NCBI RefSeq assembly: GCF_025499515.1
Contig: NZ_JAMKFA010000009.1
Span: 1 to 64,000 of the forward strand
Source of the DNA: Flavobacterium odoriferum
GTDB taxonomy: Bacteria; Bacteroidota; Bacteroidia; Flavobacteriales; Flavobacteriaceae
Length of the DNA stretch: 64,000 bases
Direction of reading: 5' to 3'
The notes under the pieces: model-generated
The model's input: only the letters and a program-made list of their open reading frames with translations
Database searches by the model: none
What the model was told of the DNA's origin: nothing
Position numbers and translations under genes: made by a program
Shown here: piece after piece, positions 9,296 through 17,615 of the stretch
Numbering within the stretch: the first letter of the stretch is position 1
How the letters are laid out: every line of letters starts with the position of its first letter

Positions 9296-9793
9296 ATGAA
9301 GAATAAAAGAAACTTAGGGTATATTACAATGTCAATTGTGTTATTTTCACTCTCAATTATTTATTTCTTATATATGTTGTTTTTGAATTTTAGTGAAGGA
9401 GAAGAATTTATAATTAGTAAATCTATTTCTGATTCCAGTTTTGTGTTCTTATTCGCATCTGTACTTACATTTCCTGGATTTATTTTGCATTACCGATATA
9501 TGCTACTAAACAGAAACAGAACAATAACTTTCAAACAAAATTATTTAGAAATAACAACAGATAACGGAATTAAAAATATTCTATATTCAGACGTTATTGA
9601 AGTTGAAAATCATACTGTGGCATGGCAAGGGAGAAATCCTTGGAGCGATTATACATATGTCAGATTACATCTAAAAAATGGAGAAAAAATTTATTACAAT
9701 TGTTTAACAACACTAATAAATTCAGAAAACTATTTATTGAAAAATGAACGAATAAAAAAGTATCAAATCGCCAACCTCTATCCTTGGTACTAA
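9296..9793 (+). CDS. Small membrane protein with PH-like C-terminal half
   Basis: A 165-residue protein not assigned to a named family. Two hydrophobic helices (about residues 9-31 and 48-66) are joined by a short polar loop. After an RNRTITF stretch, residues 75-150 are beta-rich (YLEITTDNGIKNILYSDVIEVE, read in part, then VRLHLKNGEKIYY), the layout of bacterial PH-like domains that follow two transmembrane segments. Function unknown. The 105-base spacer before it contains fragments resembling common Flavobacteria intergenic repeats. Confidence 0.7.
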   Translation: MKNKRNLGYITMSIVLFSLSIIYFLYMLFLNFSEGEEFIISKSISDSSFVFLFASVLTFPGFILHYRYMLLNRNRTITFKQNYLEITTDNGIKNILYSDVIEVENHTVAWQGRNPWSDYTYVRLHLKNGEKIYYNCLTTLINSENYLLKNERIKKYQIANLYPWY

Positions 9794-9885
9794 TTTACAG
9801 CCATTAACATTTATTTGCAATCAAAAATCTTTGAGCACAAACTTAATCATTTCAATTCTTTTAAAATTTATAACCTAATTTCGAC

Positions 9886-10860
9886 CTATTTTTCCTCCTT
9901 CGCTTTCTCCTTCGCTTGTTTTCTAAAATAGCCTCTAAACAAGAAATTGTGTTTTAACGCTTCCAAATTTTCGTTAAGTTTGGTGCTGGCATCGTTTAAA
10001 TTGGTCATGGTAGAATCTATTTTTTTGACTAAATTTTCATCATTTGATAAATAATTCAACGCACCTTTTCCGTCTTTTATATTTACAACGGTAGCGTTTA
10101 AATTAGTAACTACTTTATCAATTTCGGCACTTGATTTTTCTAAATTTGTGATGATGTTTTTCATTTTTACAGCAACGTCTTTGTTTTTTAAAAGGCCAAT
10201 AACATTGTCTTCTTGATTTAATGAAAGAATCATTTTATTTAAATTAGCTACTGATTCGGCTGTTCCGTGGGTGGTTTCTTTTAAATTATAAATGGTTTCT
10301 TTTAAATCTTTAGACATTAGACTATCTTTTAATAAAACACCAACTGTTCCTTTTCCTTGATTGATTTCATTGGTAATTTTTAATAAATCGGCTGTTAAAA
10401 GTGCTGCATTTTTGTTTGTAACATCTAATGTTTTTAGCATTTCGTCTGTACTAGCTCTGCTGTAAGATTGAATCACGTCTCCAGCGATAACAGGTTGGGC
10501 ATTTCCTTTTCCAGGAATAATATTTACAATCATATTGCCCACCAAACCATCAGAACCAATTGTAGCAATAGCGTCTTTTTTGATATGGGTTAACATTTTA
10601 TCATCTATTGACATCACAACATTAATTGTGGTATCGTTTATCATTTCGATACTTTTAACAGTTCCAATATCAATTCCAGCATAACGCACATTATTTCCTA
10701 CTTGCAAGCCACTAACGTTTTCAAAAACGGCTTTTAAGATGGAAGTATTACCAAACATATTTTGTTTATTTCCTACAAAATAAATTGCTGTTAAAAAAAA
10801 GATTGAGCCAATAATTATAAATAAACCTAAGCGTATTTTTTGAGCATCTGTTTTTTCCAT
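9886..10860 (-). CDS. mlaD: MlaD family lipid-binding protein (MCE domain)
   Basis: A 324-residue substrate-binding component of an Mla-type lipid ABC transporter. A single transmembrane helix (about residues 9-27) is followed by an MCE domain (about 37-115) beginning LKAVFENVSGLQVGNNVRYA and containing GIDIGTVKSIE. The C-terminal part is a long helical region with many Asn/Leu/Lys heptads (about 145-300) and ends in a Lys/Glu tail. It should sit in the periplasm facing the MlaE permease. It is the last gene of mlaE-mlaF-mlaD, 6 bases after mlaF. Confidence 0.93.
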   Translation of the reverse strand: MEKTDAQKIRLGLFIIIGSIFFLTAIYFVGNKQNMFGNTSILKAVFENVSGLQVGNNVRYAGIDIGTVKSIEMINDTTINVVMSIDDKMLTHIKKDAIATIGSDGLVGNMIVNIIPGKGNAQPVIAGDVIQSYSRASTDEMLKTLDVTNKNAALLTADLLKITNEINQGKGTVGVLLKDSLMSKDLKETIYNLKETTHGTAESVANLNKMILSLNQEDNVIGLLKNKDVAVKMKNIITNLEKSSAEIDKVVTNLNATVVNIKDGKGALNYLSNDENLVKKIDSTMTNLNDASTKLNENLEALKHNFLFRGYFRKQAKEKAKEEK

Positions 10861-10866
10861 AGTATT

Positions 10867-11610
10867 TTATTTAAAAAAAGCTTGCACTTTTGGATCGTTT
10901 GAAGCGTTTAATTCGTCAAAAGTACCTTCTATATAATTAATTCCATCAATTAACAAAATCATTCTATTTGCAATGGCTTTGGCACAATCTACATCGTGTG
11001 TGATTATGATTGACGAAGTGTTGTATTTTTCTTGAATTGATTTCATCAAAAGGATAATTTCTTTTGAAGTTATTGGGTCTAAACCCGTTGTGGGTTCGTC
11101 GTATAAAATTATTTTTGGTTTTAAAATTAGCGTTCTTGCTAAGGCAATTCTGCGCTTCATACCGCCCGAAAGTTCGTTTGGCATTAAGTTGATTGCATTG
11201 GCTAAACCCACACTTTCCAATGCTTCCATTACTAAAGGAGTTGTGTCTTCTATTTTACCAAATTTCTTTGTATGTCTTCGTAGTGGAAATTCTAAGTTTT
11301 CTCGAACCGACATGGAATCATACAAAGCGCTTCCTTGAAAAAGAAAACCAATTTCAGTGCGAAGTTCGTCGATGACTTCACGTTCAAGTCGATTGATTTC
11401 TTTATTCATTACAAAAATAGAACCACTATCTGGAGTTTCTAATCCGATTACACATTTAATCATCACCGATTTTCCAGAACCGGATTTTCCCATGACTACC
11501 AAGTTTTCACCTTCGTTTAAAATCATGTTAAATCCATTTAAAACAGTATTTGTTCCAAAGGTTTTATGTAAATCGTTAATTATAATGATGGGTTCTTTTT
11601 TGGTTTCCAT
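10867..11610 (-). CDS. mlaF: ABC transporter ATP-binding protein, MlaF type
   Basis: A 247-residue ATPase. Walker A GKSGSGKS (41-48), signature LSGGMKRR (147-154), Walker B IILYDEP (167-173) and a switch His in IITHD are all present. The motif SGGMKRR with Met-Lys is typical of the MlaF/Ttg2A branch. It powers movement of phospholipid between inner and outer membrane. It starts 3 bases after the mlaE stop and is followed 6 bases later by mlaD, so the three are translated from one transcript. Confidence 0.95.
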   Translation of the reverse strand: METKKEPIIIINDLHKTFGTNTVLNGFNMILNEGENLVVMGKSGSGKSVMIKCVIGLETPDSGSIFVMNKEINRLEREVIDELRTEIGFLFQGSALYDSMSVRENLEFPLRRHTKKFGKIEDTTPLVMEALESVGLANAINLMPNELSGGMKRRIALARTLILKPKIILYDEPTTGLDPITSKEIILLMKSIQEKYNTSSIIITHDVDCAKAIANRMILLIDGINYIEGTFDELNASNDPKVQAFFK

Positions 11611-11613
11611 AGC

Positions 11614-12390
11614 TTACATTTTATAAAAAATATTGGTTACAAAAACGGCAATAAAATCAATTACAAATAGGAGCATAGACGTATAAACTACTGCTGCATT
11701 TGCTGCTTTTCCAACACCAGCTGTGCCTTTTTTACAATAATAGCCTTTGTAGCAACCAATTAAACCAATGGCAAAACCAAAGAAAAAGGTTTTGATAGTT
11801 GCTGGAACAATATCGCTAAATTCTAAAATATTAAAAACTTGATTGAAATAAAGCTGAAAAGAAACATTGTCTTTAACATTTTCTACTAAATAGGATCCAT
11901 AAATGGCCAACACATCGCCAAAAATCACTAAAAGAGGGAGCATTAATGTAGTAGCTAAAATGCGGGTAATGACTAAATATTTAAACGGATTAGTGCCTGA
12001 AACTTCCATAGCATCAATTTGTTCGGTTACTTTCATAGAACCTAATTCGGCTCCAATACCTGAACCAATTCTTCCGGCGCAAATTAAAGCGGTGATAATG
12101 GGACCAATTTCCCTAATTATTGATACACTTACCATAGAAGCCATCCAAGAAACAGCTCCAAATTCTTGCAAGGTTGGGCGCGATTGTAAGGTAAAAACCA
12201 ATCCAATTATAAAACCTGTTACACCAACTAAAAATAGCGAGCGATTACCAATGTAATAACACTGACGCAGAAATTCTTTAAATTCATAAGGTGGAAATAG
12301 AAATTCTTTAAAAAAACGTCCTGCAAAATATGATATTTCGCCTACTTCAATTAAGAATGATTTTAAAGATGCAATAAACTTACTAATCAT
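11614..12390 (-). CDS. mlaE: ABC transporter permease, MlaE type
   Basis: A 258-residue inner-membrane permease. Five to six hydrophobic segments are visible, with the family signatures GFIIGLVFTLQ, ICAGRIGSGIGAELGSMKVT and EQIDAMEVSG in the first half. The ATG at 12390 is preferred. An in-frame GTG 12 codons upstream gives a polar extension not typical for the family. It is the first gene of mlaEFD; no mlaB or mlaC gene is adjacent, which is usual in Bacteroidota. Confidence 0.94.
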   Translation of the reverse strand: MISKFIASLKSFLIEVGEISYFAGRFFKEFLFPPYEFKEFLRQCYYIGNRSLFLVGVTGFIIGLVFTLQSRPTLQEFGAVSWMASMVSVSIIREIGPIITALICAGRIGSGIGAELGSMKVTEQIDAMEVSGTNPFKYLVITRILATTLMLPLLVIFGDVLAIYGSYLVENVKDNVSFQLYFNQVFNILEFSDIVPATIKTFFFGFAIGLIGCYKGYYCKKGTAGVGKAANAAVVYTSMLLFVIDFIAVFVTNIFYKM

Positions 12391-12451
12391 ACTTTTTTGG
12401 TATTGGTTTCTAAATGAAACAATCACATAAATTTACGTTTTTTAAATGTAT

Positions 12452-12475
12452 TTTGGATAAAAATTTGGATAAAAA
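12452..12475. repeat. 12-bp perfect tandem duplication
   Basis: TTTGGATAAAAA occurs twice in direct succession immediately after the stop codon of the AraC-type gene (minus strand) and before mlaE. The duplication is exact. Confidence 0.8.
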
Positions 12476-13039
12476 TTATAATTCCTCCAGCATGATTCGT
12501 TTTTTGTATTGTTTCATTTTTTTGAAATATGTTGGTGTCAATCCTGTTATTTTTTTGAATTGATGCGACAAATGGGCTACACTACTATATTCCATCAATA
12601 AACTGATTTCGGTAAGAGTTAATTCATCATATAAAAGTAGTTCTTTTACGCGTTCAATTTTGTTGATTATGATGTAGTTAACAATTGTGGTTCCAGTAAC
12701 TTCTGAAAACAATGACGAAAGATGGTTGTAATTGTAATCCAATTTCTCACTGATGTAATCTGAATAATTGATTTTAGGATTTTCTTCCGAATAATGAATT
12801 AGTTCAATAATAATTGTTTTGGTTTTTTCAATAAGTTGCGATTTTTTATCATCAATTAATTCAAGCCCTTTTTTTAAAAGCCCTTTTCGCAAGTATTCTC
12901 TATCATCACCAGTTATATCTTTTTTGAGATTTACTTCGCCAAGTTCTATGGAAGTATGTTTTAATTTTAATTTATCAAGTTCTTCTTTTACTGCCATTTT
13001 ACAGCGCAACGAAACCATGTACTTAATGTGTATTTTCAT
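12476..13039 (-). CDS. AraC family regulator with degenerate HMA-like N-terminus
   Basis: A 187-residue regulator. The C-terminal half (about 88-180) is an AraC helix-turn-helix domain, with LTLTEISLLMEYSSVAHLSHQ and FKKITGLTPTYFK as recognisable second-helix features. The N-terminal 60 residues resemble the ferredoxin-like heavy-metal-associated fold seen in a flavobacterial AraC group, where the usual opening is a CxxC. Here positions 10-13 read SLRC, so one Cys is missing. Such proteins often accompany metal efflux genes, but none is adjacent here. A palindrome lies in its presumed 5' leader. Confidence 0.82.
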   Translation of the reverse strand: MKIHIKYMVSLRCKMAVKEELDKLKLKHTSIELGEVNLKKDITGDDREYLRKGLLKKGLELIDDKKSQLIEKTKTIIIELIHYSEENPKINYSDYISEKLDYNYNHLSSLFSEVTGTTIVNYIIINKIERVKELLLYDELTLTEISLLMEYSSVAHLSHQFKKITGLTPTYFKKMKQYKKRIMLEEL

Positions 13040-13115
13040 AAATGAAATTCCTGAATTAGTTGCTAAGCGAATATGATGCTTAATTACATGATACGCTTTA
13101 CTAAGCTCAGTCTTG

Positions 13116-13129
13116 TAAAGGTACCTTTA
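13116..13129. promoter_or_regulatory. 14-bp palindrome, possible operator of the AraC-type gene
   Basis: TAAAGGTACCTTTA is a perfect palindrome about 77 bases before the start codon at 13039. On the minus strand it comes directly after a -7-like element TAGCTTTG (13139-13146), so it would lie just downstream of the transcript start. This is a plausible place for autoregulation; no binding data exist. Confidence 0.4.
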
Positions 13130-13210
13130 TAAGCGGTGCAAAGCTAATTTTATTGAAAGTTAAATAGTTACATAATTTTAGGTTTGATTTATATATTTTA
13201 CAGCTTATTA

Positions 13211-13246
13211 AAAAAAGAAAATCCAACTTATGGAGGAGTTGGATTT
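13211..13246 (-). terminator. Terminator of the 13325-13954 lipoprotein gene
   Basis: AAATCCAACT (13219-13228) and AGTTGGATTT (13237-13246) form a 10-bp stem. Read on the minus strand the stem is followed by CTTTTTTT, giving an intrinsic terminator for the minus-strand gene ending at 13325. Confidence 0.8.
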
Positions 13247-13274
13247 GGTCAATATTTTACTTTGTGGGCATGGA

Positions 13275-13316
13275 TTAGAAATCCGCGCTATCGGGTTGGA
13301 AATCTGCGCTGTCGCA
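13275..13316. repeat. 21-bp imperfect tandem repeat, GC-rich
   Basis: Two adjacent 21-base units, TTAGAAATCCGCGCTATCGGG and its variant beginning TTGGAAATCTGCGCTGTCG, agree at 16 positions. The cores TCCGCGCTATCG and TCTGCGCTGTCG are much richer in G/C than the surrounding spacer. The repeat lies between a terminator and the end of a lipoprotein gene. Confidence 0.6.
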
Positions 13317-13324
13317 AAAACATT

Positions 13325-13954
13325 TTATTTGCTATACTCAATTTTTCTATCTAAATCATTAATGGCTTTACTCCAATCGACAGTTGGTTGTATTATTTTA
13401 ATGGCATTAATGTCTCTTTCATAATTATTTTCATATGAAAATAATATATCATTTTCGCCAGCATATTCATTAAAAATAATGTTGCCTACATAAGTAATTT
13501 CTCCTTTATTAACATCAAAAGGGATAGAAAAACTACTTAAATTATTAGTTCTTTGTAATGCAGCAATTCCGCTGTTTGTAAATAGTCTTATACTTGAAAT
13601 TTCATATTTTCCTTCAGGTCTTTCGATTGCAAATAAATAGGTTAATCCATTATTTAATTGTCCTTTATGTTTCATTTTCCAAATCTGCTCTGGACTTATT
13701 TGAATTTCGGTTGAATTTTTTTTAGCAATTTTTTCATCAGAATCTTTTCCTTTAACGCTGATAAAGTAACCATTAAATCTTGCTTTTTCTTTTGGAAATG
13801 TTATTGAGCCAATAATTAATCCATTTTTAGCAGTTTCTTTGTTAAATTTCATTGGTTCACTTGAAACTGCTGATACTGCACAACTTTGAACTAAAACAAT
13901 AGTTGAAAATAAAATAATTGATAGAATGATAATTTTAAATAATTTATTTTTCAT
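13325..13954 (-). CDS. Lipoprotein of unknown function
   Basis: A 209-residue predicted lipoprotein: a long hydrophobic signal segment ends in lipobox VQSC (Cys25). The mature protein has no family I recognise. It has short beta-like stretches (GLIIGSITFP, ARFNGYFISVKG, GKYEISSIRLF, GEITYVGNIIF) and a basic, polar C-terminus. This is compatible with a small beta-sandwich attached to a membrane. It is a single gene with its own terminator. Confidence 0.7.
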   Translation of the reverse strand: MKNKLFKIIILSIILFSTIVLVQSCAVSAVSSEPMKFNKETAKNGLIIGSITFPKEKARFNGYFISVKGKDSDEKIAKKNSTEIQISPEQIWKMKHKGQLNNGLTYLFAIERPEGKYEISSIRLFTNSGIAALQRTNNLSSFSIPFDVNKGEITYVGNIIFNEYAGENDILFSYENNYERDINAIKIIQPTVDWSKAINDLDRKIEYSK

Positions 13955-14109
13955 TTTTTAAATTAAGATTTTGAGTAAAATTTCTAATGATATAGGTATG
14001 TTGTACTATTTTATTTGCGTATATAAAATATCTATATTGATTAATATTATATAATTACATTTTTCAAATATAATCAATTTTTCCTACAAACCCATTCCAA
14101 GTTATCAAC

Positions 14110-14142
14110 AAAAAATCCGATCTGCTTTCACAAATCGGATTT
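14110..14142 (-). terminator. Terminator of lpdA
   Basis: AAATCCGAT pairs with ATCGGATTT across a 12-base loop. Read on the minus strand the stem is followed by TTTTTGTTG. It lies 25 bases after the lpdA stop. Confidence 0.8.
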
Positions 14143-14166
14143 AATCTTTTTTCTTTATTCTAAAGA

Positions 14167-15555
14167 CTACAAGTGAATTACTTCACCGTAAGCATCAGCA
14201 ACCGCTTCCATAACCGCTTCACTCATGGTTGGGTGAGGGTGAACTGCTTTTAAGATTTCGTGTCCTGTAGTTTCTAATTTACGCGCTACAACTGCTTCTG
14301 CAATCATATCGGTAACGCCAGCACCAATCATGTGGCAACCTAACCATTCCCCGTATTTTGCATCGAAAATTACTTTTACAAATCCGTCTGGAGTTCCCGC
14401 TGCTTTTGCTTTTCCTGAAGCTGAGAATGGGAATTTACCAATTTTCAATTCGTATCCTTTTTCTTTCGCTTGTTTTTCAGTCATACCCACAGAAGCAATT
14501 TCTGGAGTAGCATACGTACAACCTGGAATGTTTCCGTAATCTAAAGGCTCAAAGTGTAAACCTGCGATTTTCTCCACACATAAAATACCTTCAGCCGAAG
14601 CTACGTGAGCTAAAGCTTGTCCTGGCGTTACATCACCAATTGCGTAGTAACCTGGAACGTTTGTTTGGTAATATGCGTTAACTAAGATTTTATCTCTATC
14701 GGTAGCAATACCGGTTTCTTCTAATCCGATGTTTTCGATGTTGGTTTTAATTCCAACAGCTGATAATAAGATATCTGCTTCTAAAACTTCTTCTCCTTTT
14801 GCTGTTTTCACGAATGCTTTTACTCCGTTTCCAGAAGTATCAATTCTTTCCACAGAAGAATTCGTCATTACGTTGATTCCTGCTTTTTTCAACGAACGCT
14901 CAAATTGTTTTGAGATGTCTTCGTCTTCCACTGGAACTACGTTTGGCATGAATTCAACAATCGTAACTTCAGTTCCCATTGCGTTATAGAAATGAGCAAA
15001 CTCAACTCCAATCGCACCAGAACCCACAACAATCATTTTCTTTGGTTGCTCTGGTAAAGTCATCGCTTGGCGGTAACCAATTACTTTTTTACCATCTTGT
15101 GGTAAGTTTGGTAATTCGCGAGAACGTGCTCCTGTTGCAATGATGATATTGTCAGCTGAATATTCAGTAACTTTTCCGTCAGCAGAAGTAACATCCACTT
15201 TTTTACCTGGTTTTACTTTTCCAAAACCATCAATAACGTCAATTTTATTTTTCTTCATTAAGAATTGAACCCCTTTGCTCATTCCTTCTGCTACATCACG
15301 AGAACGTTTTACAACTGCATTGAAGTCTTTGTCAAATTCTTTAACGGTTAATCCGTAATCTGAAGCATGTTTTAGGTAATCAAAAACTTGAGCTGATTTT
15401 AATAATGCTTTCGTTGGAATACAACCCCAATTCAAACAAATTCCACCCAAATTTTCTTTTTCGATAACGGCTACTTTGAAGCCTAATTGTGATGCTCTAA
15501 TAGCAGTTACATAACCACCAGGACCACTTCCTAAAACAATGATATCGTATTTCAT
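14167..15555 (-). CDS. lpdA: Dihydrolipoyl dehydrogenase
   Basis: A 462-residue FAD-dependent E3 subunit of 2-oxo-acid dehydrogenase complexes and/or the glycine cleavage system. The N-terminal FAD motif GSGPGGYVTA (9-18), the redox-active disulfide in GGICLNWGCIPTK (Cys40/Cys45), the NAD-binding GSGAIGVEFA near 180-190 and the C-terminal HPHPTMSE with the active-site His-Glu pair are all present. The ATG at 15555 starts MKYDIIVLGSG; a longer frame upstream has no support. The complex partners are not next to it, which is common for a shared E3. Confidence 0.97.
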   Translation of the reverse strand: MKYDIIVLGSGPGGYVTAIRASQLGFKVAVIEKENLGGICLNWGCIPTKALLKSAQVFDYLKHASDYGLTVKEFDKDFNAVVKRSRDVAEGMSKGVQFLMKKNKIDVIDGFGKVKPGKKVDVTSADGKVTEYSADNIIIATGARSRELPNLPQDGKKVIGYRQAMTLPEQPKKMIVVGSGAIGVEFAHFYNAMGTEVTIVEFMPNVVPVEDEDISKQFERSLKKAGINVMTNSSVERIDTSGNGVKAFVKTAKGEEVLEADILLSAVGIKTNIENIGLEETGIATDRDKILVNAYYQTNVPGYYAIGDVTPGQALAHVASAEGILCVEKIAGLHFEPLDYGNIPGCTYATPEIASVGMTEKQAKEKGYELKIGKFPFSASGKAKAAGTPDGFVKVIFDAKYGEWLGCHMIGAGVTDMIAEAVVARKLETTGHEILKAVHPHPTMSEAVMEAVADAYGEVIHL

Positions 15556-15617
15556 TTTTAAAAGTATTTCAGTTTTATTTATAAGTTGCGAATTTAAGGA
15601 AATAAAATTAAATAAAC

Positions 15618-15645
15618 TCCAAAATTCAAATTCCAAAATTCAAAT
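15618..15645. repeat. 14-bp perfect tandem duplication upstream of lpdA
   Basis: TCCAAAATTCAAAT is repeated exactly twice in succession in the spacer between the ABC transporter gene and lpdA. Confidence 0.85.
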
Positions 15646-15659
15646 AAATTATAATTTCA

Positions 15660-15715
15660 GGAACACAGATTTAAGAAATTTTAAAAATTACTAAAATTTT
15701 TTAAATCTGTGTTCC
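15660..15715. repeat. 24-bp inverted repeat in the lpdA upstream spacer
   Basis: Two 24-base arms (15660-15683 and 15692-15715) beginning GGAACACAGATTTAA are complementary at 23 of 24 positions, with an 8-base AT loop. There is no T-run of terminator type on either side. It looks like a palindromic intergenic repeat of the kind dispersed in Flavobacteria genomes, and may also fold in RNA. Confidence 0.75.
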
Positions 15716-15794
15716 CAAGAAAATAATGTAAGTTCAAGTTATGTTTGACAGCATGATAAACTGTGACTGCGACTGAAGACCGTGACTAAGATAA

Positions 15795-17615
15795 CTACTC
15801 AACTTCAACCGAAAATTGAGAGTCATACAACTTCTTGTAATATCCATTTGCTTTCATCAATAATTCTTGATGTGTACCTTGTTCTACAATTTGACCTTTG
15901 TCCATTACAATAATTTTACTTGCATTAACAATGGTTGCCAAGCGATGTGCAATAACAATGGAAGTTCTATCCTTAGTAATGGTTTCCGTAGCTTTTTGAA
16001 TTAATTCTTCGGAATGCGTGTCGATTGATGAGGTGGCTTCATCCAAAATCAAAATGCTCGGATTACTCACATACGCTCTCAAAAAAGCAATCAATTGGCG
16101 CTGTCCAGAAGATAACATCACACCACGTTCTTTTACATTGTAATCGTAGCCTTCGGGTAAAGTCATGATGAAATCGTGCACGCCAATTTTTTTCGCAGCA
16201 GTAATAACATCTTCTCTCGAGATGGTTTCGTTATGTAGTGTAATATTGTTGTAAATACTATCCGAAAACAAGAAAACATCTTGTAAAACAATTGCAATTT
16301 GCTTGCGAAGGCTTTCTAAAGTGTATTCGTTAATGTTACAATTATCAATAGTAATTTCACCCGAATTGATTTCGTAAAAACGATTCAATAAATTAATGAT
16401 GGTCGATTTTCCTGCACCAGTACTTCCAACAATAGCAATGGTTTCTCCAGGTTGTACTTTAAGATTGATTCCTTTTAAAACTTCTTCATTTTTGATGTAA
16501 CTAAAACGAACGTCTTTTAATTCGATAGTTCCTTTAAAATGCGATGCTTCAATGGTACCGTTATCTTGCACATTATCTTCGGTATCTAAAATTTCAAACA
16601 CTCTATCGGCTGCTACAATTCCCATTTGCATTACGTTGAACTTATCTGCAATTTGACGTAAAGGGTTGTATAACATGGTAATGTACATATTGAAAGCTAC
16701 TAATTGCCCAATAGTTGTATCGGTATCGCCGTTAATAATCCAAATGGCACCAAAGTACACCACTAAACCAATACTAATATTAGAGATAATATCGGCAATA
16801 GGGAAGAAGATGGAGTTGTACAGAATGTTTTTTAACCAAGCTTTATTGTGCTTTTGATTGATTTCTTTAAACTTTTCTAATTCGATTTTTTCACGATTGA
16901 AAAGTTGTACGATTTTCATACCGGTTAATCGTTCTTGGATAAAAGTATTTAGATTGGCAACTTCATTACGAACTTCGCTAAAAGCAACTTTCATTTTTCT
17001 ATTGAAAATGTTTGTAGCAATAAGGATAACAGGCATAATTACAAGTACAATTCCCGTAATTTTCCAATTTACAATAAGCATAAAAAGAATTACAATAATC
17101 ATTTTTAGCACATCACTCACAATCATAAATAATCCTTGACTGAATATACTTGCAATGGATTCAATATCTGAAACCGAACGAGTAACTAATTTTCCAACAG
17201 GTTCATTATCAAAATACTTCATTTTAAAAGAAGTAATGTGATGGTATAATTTATCGCGTAAATCTTTAATAATATCTTGTCCTAACCAATTGGCTAAATA
17301 AGTAAAATAAAACTGAGCAATCCCTTCGAGTACAAGAGCGATAAACATGATGATTACCAATATTTTCAAATTCGTAGGATTGTCATTTCCAGCAAAGAAG
17401 TACTGCATAAATTCTTCAAAATATTGTTGAATTATGTTGGTTTCTTTTTTGGCATCTACTAAGTAATTATCAATAGTAAAGTTCAATAAAAACGGTCTTA
17501 AAGCCGTCATAATTGCTAAGAATATCGCCCAAAAAACTACAAAGTACAATTTTCCTTTGTAAGGTTTTGCGTATGCTAACAATTTAGTAAACGAAGATGT
17601 TTTTATTTTACTCAT
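15795..17615 (-). CDS. ABC transporter, exporter type (fused permease-ATPase)
   Basis: A 606-residue half-transporter of the MsbA/multidrug type. Six transmembrane helices occupy about residues 18-335. The ATPase part (about 365-600) contains Walker A GSTGAGKST, signature LSSGQRQL and Walker B ILILDEATSSID with the switch His in IAHRL. It should work as a homodimer in the inner membrane. The substrate (lipid, drug or peptide) cannot be decided. Its start overlaps the end of truA by 8 bases, so the two are translationally linked. Confidence 0.93.
   Translation of the reverse strand: MSKIKTSSFTKLLAYAKPYKGKLYFVVFWAIFLAIMTALRPFLLNFTIDNYLVDAKKETNIIQQYFEEFMQYFFAGNDNPTNLKILVIIMFIALVLEGIAQFYFTYLANWLGQDIIKDLRDKLYHHITSFKMKYFDNEPVGKLVTRSVSDIESIASIFSQGLFMIVSDVLKMIIVILFMLIVNWKITGIVLVIMPVILIATNIFNRKMKVAFSEVRNEVANLNTFIQERLTGMKIVQLFNREKIELEKFKEINQKHNKAWLKNILYNSIFFPIADIISNISIGLVVYFGAIWIINGDTDTTIGQLVAFNMYITMLYNPLRQIADKFNVMQMGIVAADRVFEILDTEDNVQDNGTIEASHFKGTIELKDVRFSYIKNEEVLKGINLKVQPGETIAIVGSTGAGKSTIINLLNRFYEINSGEITIDNCNINEYTLESLRKQIAIVLQDVFLFSDSIYNNITLHNETISREDVITAAKKIGVHDFIMTLPEGYDYNVKERGVMLSSGQRQLIAFLRAYVSNPSILILDEATSSIDTHSEELIQKATETITKDRTSIVIAHRLATIVNASKIIVMDKGQIVEQGTHQELLMKANGYYKKLYDSQFSVEVE

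Noticed and set aside
11903-12256. Plus-strand 117-codon frame opposite mlaE
   Set aside because: Antisense to conserved MlaE motifs; composition is that of a shadow frame.
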